64,000 nt of DNA. It comes from Ideonella oryzae. GTDB lineage: Bacteria > Pseudomonadota > Gammaproteobacteria > Burkholderiales > Burkholderiaceae_C. Location: the NCBI RefSeq assembly GCF_024055665.1, contig NZ_JAMXMC010000001.1, forward strand, positions 372,001 through 436,000, in the 5' to 3' direction. The notes below the pieces were generated by a model. That model did no database searches. It was not told the origin of the DNA and was given only the letters and a program-made list of their open reading frames with translations. Of the stretch, positions 53,526 to 61,190 are shown one piece after another. Numbering within the stretch: the first letter of the stretch is position 1; each line of letters begins with the position of its first letter. The position numbers and the translations under genes are program-made.

Positions 53526-53723
53526 TCAGGCGCCACCTTGCCCACGCGGCCAGCGACCGAAGGCGAACAGCCACAGCGCCACCACGTTGACCACCGGCAC
53601 CAGCACCAGCAAGGCCAAGGGCCCGGGATAGCCAGCCCTCTCGACGATCTTCCACGCCGGGACGACGATGAGGGCGATTCCGATGATGAGGCCGAAGAGG
53701 CCATGGCCGCCGAACATGCCCAT
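53526..53723 (-). CDS. Small two-helix membrane protein
   Basis: A 65-residue hydrophobic protein with two likely membrane helices (LFGLIIGIALIVVPAW and PLALLVLVPVVNVVALWLF). The AGYPGPLALLVLVPVVN pattern recalls DUF5684-type small membrane proteins. It stands alone between the copper group and the MerR remnant. No catalytic feature. Function unknown. Confidence 0.65.
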   Translation of the reverse strand: MGMFGGHGLFGLIIGIALIVVPAWKIVERAGYPGPLALLVLVPVVNVVALWLFAFGRWPRGQGGA

Positions 53724-53811
53724 GGGGGCCTCCCTTTATCCACGAACGACACGGACAGCTTAGCCCAGCCGGCCTGTCAGACGCCCTCTCAGGCCAACTC
53801 GAAGAACTCGA

Positions 53812-54221
53812 TCAGGTTGAACTCCGGGCCGGGGCCGGTGTCATGTCCGCCATCAGCCGGCGGGCGTTGCTGGCGCAATCCATGTCCTCGGGCTTGGCCT
53901 CGATCTGCGCCACCAGCGCCAGCAGCTGCGCCCGGCTCTGTACCAGCTGGCCCTGCAGGGCCTCGATGTCCTGCACCTTGCGGCGCAGGGTGTCCAGCAG
54001 GGCCGCCTGATCCCAGTGCATTTCATCGTCTGGCAGCATGACGCGCAACTCGTCCAGGCTGAACCCGGCGCGCTGCGCGGCGCTGATCAGCTGCAGCACC
54101 AGCACGGCATCCGCCGGGTAGCTTCTGTAGCCGTTGGGCTGGCGTTCGACCTGCTTGAGCAGGCCGACCCGTTCGTAGAAGCGGATGCGCGAGGTCGCCA
54201 GGCCAGTGCGCCGATGTTCAT
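53812..54221 (-). pseudogene. Frameshifted MerR-family regulator
   Basis: The minus strand begins with a MerR-type start, MNIGALA, at 54221. The helix-turn-helix then continues in another frame: TGLATSRIRFYERVGLL, followed by ERQPNGYRSYPADAVLVLQL and a coiled-coil-like end (LLDTLRRKVQDIEALQGQL). Recovering the family order MNIGALARRTGLATSRIRFY requires about 13 lost bases. The flanking 12-mer GGCGCACTGGCC would naturally be a direct repeat 13 bases apart, suggesting slippage. In the second frame no start codon lies ahead of a GTG near 54105. A sequencing error is the alternative. Confidence 0.72.
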
Positions 54222-54258
54222 GGGTGCTTCCAGCAGTGGGTGGGGCCGAGGCCGTAGC

Positions 54259-54289
54259 TTGACATTGAACTTGACTTCAAGGTTATGGT
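54259..54289 (+). promoter_or_regulatory. MerR-type promoter with 19-bp spacer, probable relict
   Basis: TTGACA (-35, 54259-54264) and TATGGT (-10, 54284-54289) are separated by exactly 19 bases, the long spacer typical of MerR-controlled promoters. The palindrome TTGAA-CTTGAC-TTCAA (54265-54280) fills the spacer. It reads away from the broken merR gene towards a region with no recognisable gene before 54578. Confidence 0.6.
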
Positions 54290-54577
54290 GGACGCCCGGG
54301 CCATGACGGGCGCGGGCGGCGTGGTGCTGGAAGATGACCGCCACCTGGACCGCTTCGAGGCCTGGCTCGCGGCCGGCCCACCCGGCCTGAGGTGTCGCCG
54401 CTGTGGGCCCTGCTCGGGTCCGCAATGGGAGGCCTGGCGCCAGGCCCGCTGCTACCGCCGTTGGGTGGCCGCCCGCGACACTGGCCCCGGCCCGCACGCG
54501 GTCTGAGCTGAAATCGTAGGATTGGGCCGACAGACGTGTCGGCATCCCGCCCCGACAATGCCGTCGAGGAGAAGACC
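54290..54577 (+). other. Gap downstream of the MerR-type promoter
   Basis: With the operator region this makes a 356-base stretch (54222-54577) without a recognised gene. A 73-codon frame from 54285 to 54506 (starts MVDARAMTGAGG, Cys-rich middle RCRRCGPC) exists but overlaps the -10 element and resembles nothing I know. It may be noise or what is left of a deleted target gene. Confidence 0.5.
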
Positions 54578-55210
54578 ATGATCCGAGTTGCCATCGTCGA
54601 TGACCACGCCATTGTCCGCACCGGCCTGCGCCAGTTCCTGTCCGAGGAAGTGGACCTGCGGGTGACGGGCGAGGCCGCCAACGGCCGCGAGGCCCTGGAC
54701 CTGGTGCGCCAGGGCGAGGTGGACGTGATGCTGATGGACCTGTCCATGCCCGACCAGAGCGGGGTGGACGCGCTGGCCGCCATCAAGGCCCGGGCGCCGG
54801 AGCTGCCGGTCCTGATCCTCAGCGGTTTTCCCGAAACCCACTACGCCACCACCCTGCTGCGCCAGGGGGCGGCGGGTTACCTCAACAAGGAATGCGACCC
54901 GGAGGAGATCGCCAAGGCGATCCGCACCGTGCATCTGGGCCGCCGCTACATCACCCCGGCAGTGGCCGAACTGCTGGCCGACAACCTCAATGGCGGGGGC
55001 GATCGGCCGCCGCACGAGCAGCTCTCCGAACGGGAGTTCCAGGTCTTTCTGCGCCTGGCCAAGGGCGAGACGATCAGTGCGATGGCCGACAGCATGGCCC
55101 TGAGCGTGAAGACGGTCAGCACCTACCGCACCCGGGTGATGGAGAAGCTCAAGCTCTCCTCCAACAGCGATCTCACCTACTACGCGATGAAGAATGGCCT
55201 GATCCAGTGA
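54578..55210 (+). CDS. NarL/FixJ-family response regulator
   Basis: A 210-residue regulator with a receiver domain (VDDHAIVR acidic pair, phosphoacceptor Asp54 in LMDLSMPD, Lys in YLNKE) and a LuxR-type helix-turn-helix (LSEREFQVFLRLAKGETISAMA, VKTVSTYRTRVMEKL). ATG 54578 has GAGGAGAAG before it. The usual partner of such a regulator is a HisKA_3 kinase; one is encoded on the other strand at 56284-57723, so the pair is probably cognate although not co-transcribed. A short hairpin GAGCCGG/CCGGCTC lies 6 bases after the stop. Confidence 0.92.
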   Translation: MIRVAIVDDHAIVRTGLRQFLSEEVDLRVTGEAANGREALDLVRQGEVDVMLMDLSMPDQSGVDALAAIKARAPELPVLILSGFPETHYATTLLRQGAAGYLNKECDPEEIAKAIRTVHLGRRYITPAVAELLADNLNGGGDRPPHEQLSEREFQVFLRLAKGETISAMADSMALSVKTVSTYRTRVMEKLKLSSNSDLTYYAMKNGLIQ

Positions 55211-55237
55211 CATGCGGAGCCGGGATGCCGGCTCGAC

Positions 55238-55447
55238 TCACTGGACCGCTGGCGTGGCCGTGTCCGGCAGCATCTGCTCCCAGGGTTGCTCGGCCGCCTG
55301 CGCGATCTGCACGGCATGTTCTTCGATGGCCCCCGCCGAGCGCGGCTGCAGACCGGCCAGCGCGATCGCCAGAAAGCAGATGGCCAGATAGAGTGCCACC
55401 ACGCCCAGCCAAGTCGCGGGTCGCGAGCCTTGCGGAATCTGTGCCAT
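55238..55447 (-). CDS. Small single-span membrane protein
   Basis: A 69-residue protein with one hydrophobic helix (WLGVVALYLAICFLAIALAGL, about 13-33) and a short acidic tail (AIEEHAVQIAQAAEQPWEQM). It is the last of three small genes downstream of the kinase on the same strand. Reasonable ribosome site (GGAGG). Unknown function; perhaps an accessory of the two-component system. Confidence 0.6.
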   Translation of the reverse strand: MAQIPQGSRPATWLGVVALYLAICFLAIALAGLQPRSAGAIEEHAVQIAQAAEQPWEQMLPDTATPAVQ

Positions 55448-55493
55448 GGGACCTCCGGGGTTGTTCGGGAGTGGCTCGGCCTGGGCCGAGGTC

Positions 55494-55793
55494 TCAGGTC
55501 ATCAGCGGCGGCACGTCGCAATCGTTCTCGTCATCGGGCAGGCCCTGGGCCTCGCAGCCACGCGCCGGGAAACTCTCTTCCACATCCGGATGCAGCACCA
55601 GGGTGCGCAATTCCAGCGGCCCCTCCACCGAAGGTGACTGTCCGGACCACTGCGGTGCGGGGGTCTGCACGGGTCGCAGGGCAGGAGCCGCGGGCGGCCG
55701 TGGCCGAGGTGCCCCCAGCACCAGAACGCCCAGCGCCAGCGCCACGACCGCTACTTCGCAGGCAGTCCCAACAAGCCGGGAGGTGGTGGACAT
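55494..55793 (-). CDS. Small membrane-anchored or exported protein
   Basis: A 99-residue protein from ATG 55793 (MSTTSRLVGTACEVAVVAL). A single N-terminal hydrophobic segment (about 10-28) could be an anchor or signal. The rest is Pro-rich and then acidic with two Cys (ARGCEAQGLPDDENDCDVPP). An AGGAG ribosome site (GGAGCCTCCC complement) precedes it. No family recognised. Confidence 0.6.
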   Translation of the reverse strand: MSTTSRLVGTACEVAVVALALGVLVLGAPRPRPPAAPALRPVQTPAPQWSGQSPSVEGPLELRTLVLHPDVEESFPARGCEAQGLPDDENDCDVPPLMT

Positions 55794-55932
55794 GGGAGGC
55801 TCCTTTCTGGGTCCGGGCCGCATGTGCGGCATGGCACCAATTTAGGAGACCCCTCGAAACGCGGCCATCGGCCCGCAGCGCGTCGCCTTGTCGGACTGGG
55901 CTGACAGACCGGGTGACCGGTGGGTGGCAGCC

Positions 55933-56097
55933 TCAGGCCGCGCGAACCGTCTGCTCGGTCCGTTCAGGCACGGCCGGGGGAACCACAGGCGCAGGGGCAT
56001 CGCCGTGCGCGGGCACTGGACGCATGTGCGCCGGCAGCTGGTTGCCGAACACCCACTGTTTCACCTCGTCCAGCCAGGCATCCTTGTCTTCGTCCAT
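55933..56097 (-). CDS. Tiny acidic/Pro-rich protein, 54 residues
   Basis: A short frame starting MDEDKDAWLDEVKQWVFGNQ and ending TEQTVRAA, with a Pro-rich centre (APAPVVPPAVP). AGGGGAAG lies 7 bases ahead of the ATG and codon use is like that of real genes (GC-rich third positions). It lies 186 bases downstream of the kinase gene. The N-terminus could form an amphipathic helix. Coding status is likely but unproven. Confidence 0.5.
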   Translation of the reverse strand: MDEDKDAWLDEVKQWVFGNQLPAHMRPVPAHGDAPAPVVPPAVPERTEQTVRAA

Positions 56098-56283
56098 CGT
56101 GCTTCCCCTGCGATTGCTGTTTTCACGCTCCCTGGGACCACCTCGGCCTTGCCAAGCCGGTCGCCCATGTCTCGGATGGGACTCCCTTCAGCGGAATTGG
56201 TTCACGGGCCGCACACCGAAGGGTCCGCGGCCTCGCCCATCCCTGAGCAAGAGCCGGGCCAACGGACGAGTTCGGTCCTGACC

Positions 56284-57723
56284 CTATCCCTCAGTCGAGG
56301 GATTGGGGTGGGCGTCGACCGCGGGAACCGGGGCATCGCCTTGCCCTGCCGCCCCTGGTGCAGGGCCACGCATCGGCAGACGGGCACGCAGCGTGGTGCC
56401 CTGCCCGGGATGGGACAGCACCTCCAGGCGCCCCTGCTCGGACTCCACCCGGTAGTGCATGCCCAGCAGGCCATGGTGGCCCGCACGGGGACTGTCGGCC
56501 TGGAAGCCCCGGCCATCGTCGCGCACTTCCACGCAAGCCTCCTCGCCCACCAGCTCCAGTCGCACCCACACGTTGCGGGCCTGGGCGTATTTGGCGGTGT
56601 TGGTCAGGGCCTCCTGCACCATGCGGAAGACGGTCAACTCGGCGCTGGGCACCAGCTTCACCGGCGCCAGCGTGCAGTGCACCGGCAGCGCGGCCCGTTT
56701 GGAGAATTCGTCACACAGCACCTCCAGGGCCGGCAACAGCCCCAGGTTGCTCAGCGTGGAGGGACGCAGGTCCTCGATGATGCGGCGCTTGAGCGCAATG
56801 CCGCTGTTGAGCGTGGCCGTCAGGTGCCCCAGACGCTCCAGGGCATCGGGCGCGCCCCCCAGCTTGGGCTTGAGACGGGCCACGTCCAGCTTGGCCGCCG
56901 TCAGCAGGGCGCCCAGTTCGTCGTGCAGCTCGCGCGCCAGGTGGGCCCGCTCGTCCTCGCGGGCGGTCTGCAGGTGACGTGCCAGCTCGGTCAGCTCGGC
57001 GGTGCGCCGGTTCACCTCGCGTTCCAGCTCATTGCGTTCGTCCAGCAGGCGCTGGGCCTTGCGATGACGTTCGCCTTCCAGGGCACGCTCCTGCCGCAGG
57101 AACTTCACCAGCACCAGCACGCTCAGCACCGTGAGGGCGGCCACGCCGATACGGTTGATCATCAGCGTGTTGAACACCCCCTCACGGCTGCGGGCGATGC
57201 GGGCCGCCTGCTCACCGGCCATGGCCGAGACCATGCTGCGGATGGCGGTCATCTTGTCCAGGCCGACGCCGAGGTCGACCAGGCCCGTGACGGCCTCGGT
57301 CTTGCCCGACTGCACCTTGGAGACCACCAGCGCCATCTCGCTGAGCTTGCCCTCCACGTTCTCACGCAGGCCGCTCAGGCGCTGGCGGCCCGCTTCGTCG
57401 GTGTCCTCCAGATAGAGCCCCTGCAGAGCCTGCAGGGAGGCGCGCACATCCACGCTCGCGTTGCGGTAGGGGGCCAGGTACTCAGGACGCCCGGTCAGCA
57501 CGAAGCCCCGCTGGCCGGACTCGGCATCGGTGAGGCGCTGCAGCAGCGACAGCAGCTCCTGGCGGATCCGCCCGGACAGCACCAGATCGTCCATCTGGGT
57601 CCGCGCCTGGCGGTAGGACAGCTCGTTGAACCCCAGCATGGCCAGGGCCACCAGCAACACGACCGGCAAGACGAAAGCGCTGCGCCGCATGCGCCAGCCC
57701 CACTGCTGCAAGGTGTCTTTCAA
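56284..57723 (-). CDS. CHASE3/HisKA_3 sensor histidine kinase (NarX/DegS type)
   Basis: About 479 residues. Membrane helix 1 (FVLPVVLLVALAMLGF), a CHASE3 periplasmic sensor containing ESGQRGFVLTGRPEYLAPY, and helix 2 (GVAALTVLSVLVLVKFL) are followed by a coiled linker. HisKA_3 carries the phospho-His in ARELHDELGALLTAAK. The HATPase has an N-box (MVQEALTNTAKYA) and a G box (VRDDGRGFQ, HGLLGMHYRVE). Start is uncertain: TTG 57723 has GGAG before it, ATG 57690 is possible, and the frame is open to a TTG at 57786 inside the receiver gene. It lies directly downstream of the single-receiver gene. Confidence 0.9.
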   Translation of the reverse strand: MKDTLQQWGWRMRRSAFVLPVVLLVALAMLGFNELSYRQARTQMDDLVLSGRIRQELLSLLQRLTDAESGQRGFVLTGRPEYLAPYRNASVDVRASLQALQGLYLEDTDEAGRQRLSGLRENVEGKLSEMALVVSKVQSGKTEAVTGLVDLGVGLDKMTAIRSMVSAMAGEQAARIARSREGVFNTLMINRIGVAALTVLSVLVLVKFLRQERALEGERHRKAQRLLDERNELEREVNRRTAELTELARHLQTAREDERAHLARELHDELGALLTAAKLDVARLKPKLGGAPDALERLGHLTATLNSGIALKRRIIEDLRPSTLSNLGLLPALEVLCDEFSKRAALPVHCTLAPVKLVPSAELTVFRMVQEALTNTAKYAQARNVWVRLELVGEEACVEVRDDGRGFQADSPRAGHHGLLGMHYRVESEQGRLEVLSHPGQGTTLRARLPMRGPAPGAAGQGDAPVPAVDAHPNPSTEG

Positions 57724-57752
57724 GGCGGGCTCCGGCGATGGTGGGGGCGGGG

Positions 57753-58178
57753 TCAGGAACGAGGTGTGTCGGACAGTGTCTCGCAATAGGCAATCAGCTC
57801 GTCAAGTTCGGCTGACTTGTCGAACACCCGGTCGGCGCCCAGGGCCAGGCAGCGACGCCGCATCTCGGGCGTGGCGTAGTTGCTCAGCACCACCAAGCGG
57901 GTGCCGGGTGCCGCCTCGCGGGCCCGGCGCAACACCTCCAGGCCCGTGCCATGGGCCAGGAAGATATCGATGATCATCAGGTCGCAGCCCTCATGCGGCC
58001 GGCTCAGCCAGGCCACCGCATCGGTCTCGCTGGCGGCCCACCCCACGACCTGCATGCCCAGCATCTCCTCCAGGGTCCCCGTCAGGTTCTGGCGGATCAC
58101 CTCGCTGTCTTCCACCAGGAAGAAGCGCAGGGCCCGCTGGGACTGACGGAGATCGGAGAGGGAGGGCATCGCAGTCAT
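57753..58178 (-). CDS. Stand-alone receiver-domain response regulator
   Basis: A 141-residue protein made only of a receiver: acidic pocket in FLVEDSEVIRQN (about 22-31), phosphoacceptor Asp71 in MIIDIFLAHGTG, Thr/Ser switch in VVLSNYATPEM and Lys in VFDKSAEL. It lacks an output domain, like CheY/Spo0F-type shuttles. It is upstream of the CHASE3 kinase and co-directional, with a gap or slight overlap depending on the kinase start. Start 58178 (MTAMPSL) or 58169. It may modulate or sink phosphate from the kinase. Confidence 0.9.
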   Translation of the reverse strand: MTAMPSLSDLRQSQRALRFFLVEDSEVIRQNLTGTLEEMLGMQVVGWAASETDAVAWLSRPHEGCDLMIIDIFLAHGTGLEVLRRAREAAPGTRLVVLSNYATPEMRRRCLALGADRVFDKSAELDELIAYCETLSDTPRS

Positions 58179-58342
58179 GGTGTGGCGTTGGGAACCCGAT
58201 CGGCCAGAGCCGACGTTGAAGAAATTATCGGCCGGCGTGCCAGGCGGCGGCACTCCCGAAGTTCGGCGGCGCATGTCGGACCTGTCCTACAGACAAGGCC
58301 GCCGGACCTCGGCTAGCGCCGTTGCAGGCCGGCGCTCGCCGG

Positions 58343-58675
58343 TCAGGGGCGCACGGCCAGTTCGTTGCGCACGGCCTTCACACCCTTGACGGTCCACGCC
58401 AGGCGCTCGGCCTCGGCCTTCTCGTTCAGGCTCTTGGCAAAGCCCGAGAGCATCACGGTGCCGTTGAGCGTCTCCACATTGATGGCCACGGCGTCCACGG
58501 CCTTGGACTCGACGAACTTCGCCTTCACGGCCGTGGTGACAGAGGCATCGTCGATGTATTCGCCCACCGTCGACTGGCCGCGGGTGACGGCGCAGCCGGG
58601 CAGCACGGTCATGGCAGCCCCGACGGCCACCAAGGCAGCCGCCACAGACAAGCGAAGGGAGGTGTTCGTGTTCAT
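58343..58675 (-). CDS. BON-domain lipoprotein
   Basis: A 110-residue lipoprotein: signal ending in lipobox LPGC with lipidated Cys28, then one BON domain (DDASVTTAVKAKFVESKAVDAVAINVETLNGTVMLSGFA, continuing VKGVKAVRNELAV). Such OsmY/BON proteins bind outer-membrane phospholipid and appear in envelope stress responses. It lies 164 bases upstream of the receiver gene on the same strand, with its own likely promoter. Confidence 0.92.
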   Translation of the reverse strand: MNTNTSLRLSVAAALVAVGAAMTVLPGCAVTRGQSTVGEYIDDASVTTAVKAKFVESKAVDAVAINVETLNGTVMLSGFAKSLNEKAEAERLAWTVKGVKAVRNELAVRP

Positions 58676-58865
58676 GCGGGTCTCCTTGTGTTAATGAGCC
58701 TTCAGTGTCGGCAGCGCGAGTGCGGCCGGCCATCGCCGAACCGGCCGTTGCCGTGTAGGAGCGAACCGCATGCCTGCGTCGGCGGCCTGCCCAGCTCCCC
58801 CAGGGCCGTGAACCGGGAGATGCCCCGGTGTCCCACAACGGCGCCCCCTGGCAACATGCCTCCCG

Positions 58866-59624
58866 ATGTCCGACACCTGGCTCCTCCTTCTGTCCGCCGC
58901 CCTCGGGGCCGGTGCCCTCAACGCCCTGGCAGGAGGGGGCAGCTTCCTGACCCTGCCGGCCCTGTTCCAGGTCGGGCTGCCGCCCATTGCCGCCAATGCC
59001 ACCAGCACGGTGGCGGTCAGCCCGGGCTACCTGGGCAGCACCTTGGGCTTCCGGGCCGAGCTGGCCCGCCTGCCCTCGGCCTTGCTGTGGAAGGACAGCG
59101 GCATCTGCGCGCTGGGCGGCCTGGCCGGCGCGGGACTGCTGCTGGTCACCCCCGGGCGGCTGTTCGTCGCGGTGGTGCCGTGGCTGCTGCTGTTCGCCAC
59201 CGCGGTGTTCGCCGCGGGGCCCTGGCTGATCCGGCGGCTGAAGCAGCGCGCCGGGCCGGTCCCCAGCGCCGGCGCCGGCTGGCGACGGGCACTCGGCCTG
59301 GCAGCGGTCTCCATCTATGGGGGCTACTTCAACGGCGGCCTGGGCATCCTGCTGCTGGCGCTGTACCAGGCCACCGGCGTGAGCGACCTGCGCGAGGCCA
59401 ATGCGCTGAAGAACCTGAACTCGCTGGTGCTGTCCAGCGTGTCGGTGCTCACCTTCGCCTGGGCCGGCCAAGTGCACTGGCCCGAGGCCCTGGGCATGGC
59501 GGTGGCGGCCATCGTCGGTGGCTATCTGGGCGCCGCCCTGACCCGCCGGCTGCCCGCCCACTGGGTGCGTGCCTTCGTCATCGCCACCGGCCTGTTCATG
59601 GCGGCCAAGTTCCTCTGGCGCTGA
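58866..59624 (+). CDS. TauE/SafE-family sulfite/anion exporter
   Basis: A 252-residue inner-membrane protein with about eight hydrophobic helices. Family marks: [21 protein letters not shown] at the start, [20 protein letters not shown], and the inverted repeat [17 protein letters not shown]. Members move sulfite, sulfoacetate or similar anions. It stands 115 bases ahead of dctA. Substrate not determinable from sequence. Confidence 0.92.
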   Translation: MSDTWLLLLSAALGAGALNALAGGGSFLTLPALFQVGLPPIAANATSTVAVSPGYLGSTLGFRAELARLPSALLWKDSGICALGGLAGAGLLLVTPGRLFVAVVPWLLLFATAVFAAGPWLIRRLKQRAGPVPSAGAGWRRALGLAAVSIYGGYFNGGLGILLLALYQATGVSDLREANALKNLNSLVLSSVSVLTFAWAGQVHWPEALGMAVAAIVGGYLGAALTRRLPAHWVRAFVIATGLFMAAKFLWR

Positions 59625-59739
59625 GGCCTGCCCGGGCCTGCGGTGCGGCCAGGCCACCCTTGCAAATTACGTAGGACCCACAAGCGACCGGGGGGAAGGC
59701 GGGTTCGATAATTTCGGCCTCCGCTTCCGCTCTTTCGCC

Positions 59740-61104
59740 ATGTCCACCACCTCCCACGCTCCTGCCGGGCGCACCGGCAAGCCCCCGTTCTACCGCTCTC
59801 TTTACGTGCAGGTGCTGTTCGCCATCGCGGTGGGCGTGCTGCTGGGGCACTTCTCGCCGGACCTGGCCGCGCAGATGAAGCCGCTGGGTGACGGCTTCAT
59901 CAGGCTCATCAAGATGATCATCGCCCCGATCATCTTCTGCACCGTGGTGCTGGGCATTGCCGGCATGGAGGACATGAAGAAGGTCGGCAAGACCGGTGGC
60001 CTGGCCCTGCTGTACTTCGAGGTTTTCTCCACCATCGCCCTGCTCATCGGCCTGGTGCTGGTGAACCTACTGCAGCCGGGCGCCGGCATGCACGTCGATG
60101 CCGCCACGTTGGACACCAAGGGCATCGCCGGCTACGTGGCGCCGGGCAAGGTGACCAGCACCACCGACTTCCTGCTCAACATCATCCCGAACAGCGTGGT
60201 GGACGCCTTCGCCAAGGGCGAGATCCTGCAGGTGCTGCTGTTCTCGGTGCTGTTCGGCTTTGCACTGCAGAAGTTCGGTGGCAAGCACAACATCGTCTTC
60301 CACTTCATCGAGAAGCTCTCGCAGGTGCTGTTCGCGGTGGTCAACGCCATCATGAAGGTGGCCCCCATCGGCGCCTTCGGCGCGATGGCCTTCACCATTG
60401 GCAAGTACGGCGTGGGCTCGCTGCTGCAATTGGCGCAGCTGATGGGCGCCTTCTACGGCACCTGCGTGCTGTTCATCGTCGTGGTGCTGGGCGCGGTGGC
60501 CCGCTTCCATGGCTTCTCGATCTTCAAGTACCTGCGCTTCGTCCGCGAGGAGCTGCTGATCGTGCTGGGCACCTCGTCCAGTGAATCGGCCCTGCCCGGC
60601 ATGATGCGCAAGATGGAGCATGCTGGCGCCGAAAAGTCGGTCGTCGGTCTGGTGATCCCGACCGGCTACTCCTTCAACCTGGATGGCACCTCCATCTACC
60701 TGACCATGGCCGCGGTCTTCATCGCCCAGGCCACCGACACGCCGTTGAGCCTGATGCAGCAGCTCACGCTGCTGGCCGTGCTGCTGCTGACCAGCAAGGG
60801 CGCCGCGGGTGTCACCGGCTCGGGCTTCATCGTGCTGGCGGCCTCGCTGGGCGCGGTGGGCCATGTGCCGGTGGCCGGCCTGGCGCTGATCCTGGGCATC
60901 GACCGCTTCATGAGCGAAGCCCGCGCCCTGACCAACCTGATCGGCAACGGCGTGGCCACGCTGGTGGTGGCCAAGTGGGTGGGTGAGCTTGACGAAGAGA
61001 AGCTGCACGCTGCCCTGGTGGACCAGGTCCCCCTGCCGGAGCCGGACCTGTCGCTGCCCTCGCTGAACACAGCGCCCCTGACGCCGACCGCCACGGCGCG
61101 CTGA
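59740..61104 (+). CDS. dctA: C4-dicarboxylate:cation symporter DctA
   Basis: A 454-residue DAACS-family importer of succinate, fumarate and malate. Eight transmembrane helices and re-entrant loops are expected. Signatures: [38 protein letters not shown] (serine-rich loop) and [18 protein letters not shown] with the cation/substrate site. The length is near the usual 420-450. Start 59740 ([10 protein letters not shown]) fits the family; no sigma-54 site with right spacing was found upstream. A strong terminator follows. Confidence 0.96.
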   Translation: MSTTSHAPAGRTGKPPFYRSLYVQVLFAIAVGVLLGHFSPDLAAQMKPLGDGFIRLIKMIIAPIIFCTVVLGIAGMEDMKKVGKTGGLALLYFEVFSTIALLIGLVLVNLLQPGAGMHVDAATLDTKGIAGYVAPGKVTSTTDFLLNIIPNSVVDAFAKGEILQVLLFSVLFGFALQKFGGKHNIVFHFIEKLSQVLFAVVNAIMKVAPIGAFGAMAFTIGKYGVGSLLQLAQLMGAFYGTCVLFIVVVLGAVARFHGFSIFKYLRFVREELLIVLGTSSSESALPGMMRKMEHAGAEKSVVGLVIPTGYSFNLDGTSIYLTMAAVFIAQATDTPLSLMQQLTLLAVLLLTSKGAAGVTGSGFIVLAASLGAVGHVPVAGLALILGIDRFMSEARALTNLIGNGVATLVVAKWVGELDEEKLHAALVDQVPLPEPDLSLPSLNTAPLTPTATAR

Positions 61105-61133
61105 TCAGTGTTCCTGGCTGCTCAACCAGCGAA

Positions 61134-61163
61134 GAAGAAGGTCGCCCGAGGGCGGCCTTCTTC
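61134..61163. terminator. Rho-independent terminator between dctA and the E1 gene
   Basis: The sequence folds into a stem of about 13 bp, GAAGAAGGTCGCC over GGCGGCCTTCTTC, with one G-T wobble and a loop of four (CGAG), followed by a short T-containing tail. It lies 30 bases past dctA and 28 bases past the convergent E1 stop, so it may serve both. Confidence 0.82.
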
Positions 61164-61190
61164 GTTCATGGACGGGCGGCCCCTGTGGCC

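Noticed and set aside
54285-54506. 73-codon frame downstream of the MerR-type promoter as a gene
   Set aside because: Its start overlaps the -10 element, it lacks a ribosome site and resembles no family.
55217-55234. Terminator between the NarL-type regulator and the small membrane gene
   Set aside because: A 7-bp stem with a GATG loop exists but there is no T-tract, so it is mentioned only as a hairpin.
59647-59663. Possible sigma-54 promoter upstream of dctA
   Set aside because: TTGC is present but no GG lies ten bases before the GC; the nearest GG pairs give spacings of 8 and 13.
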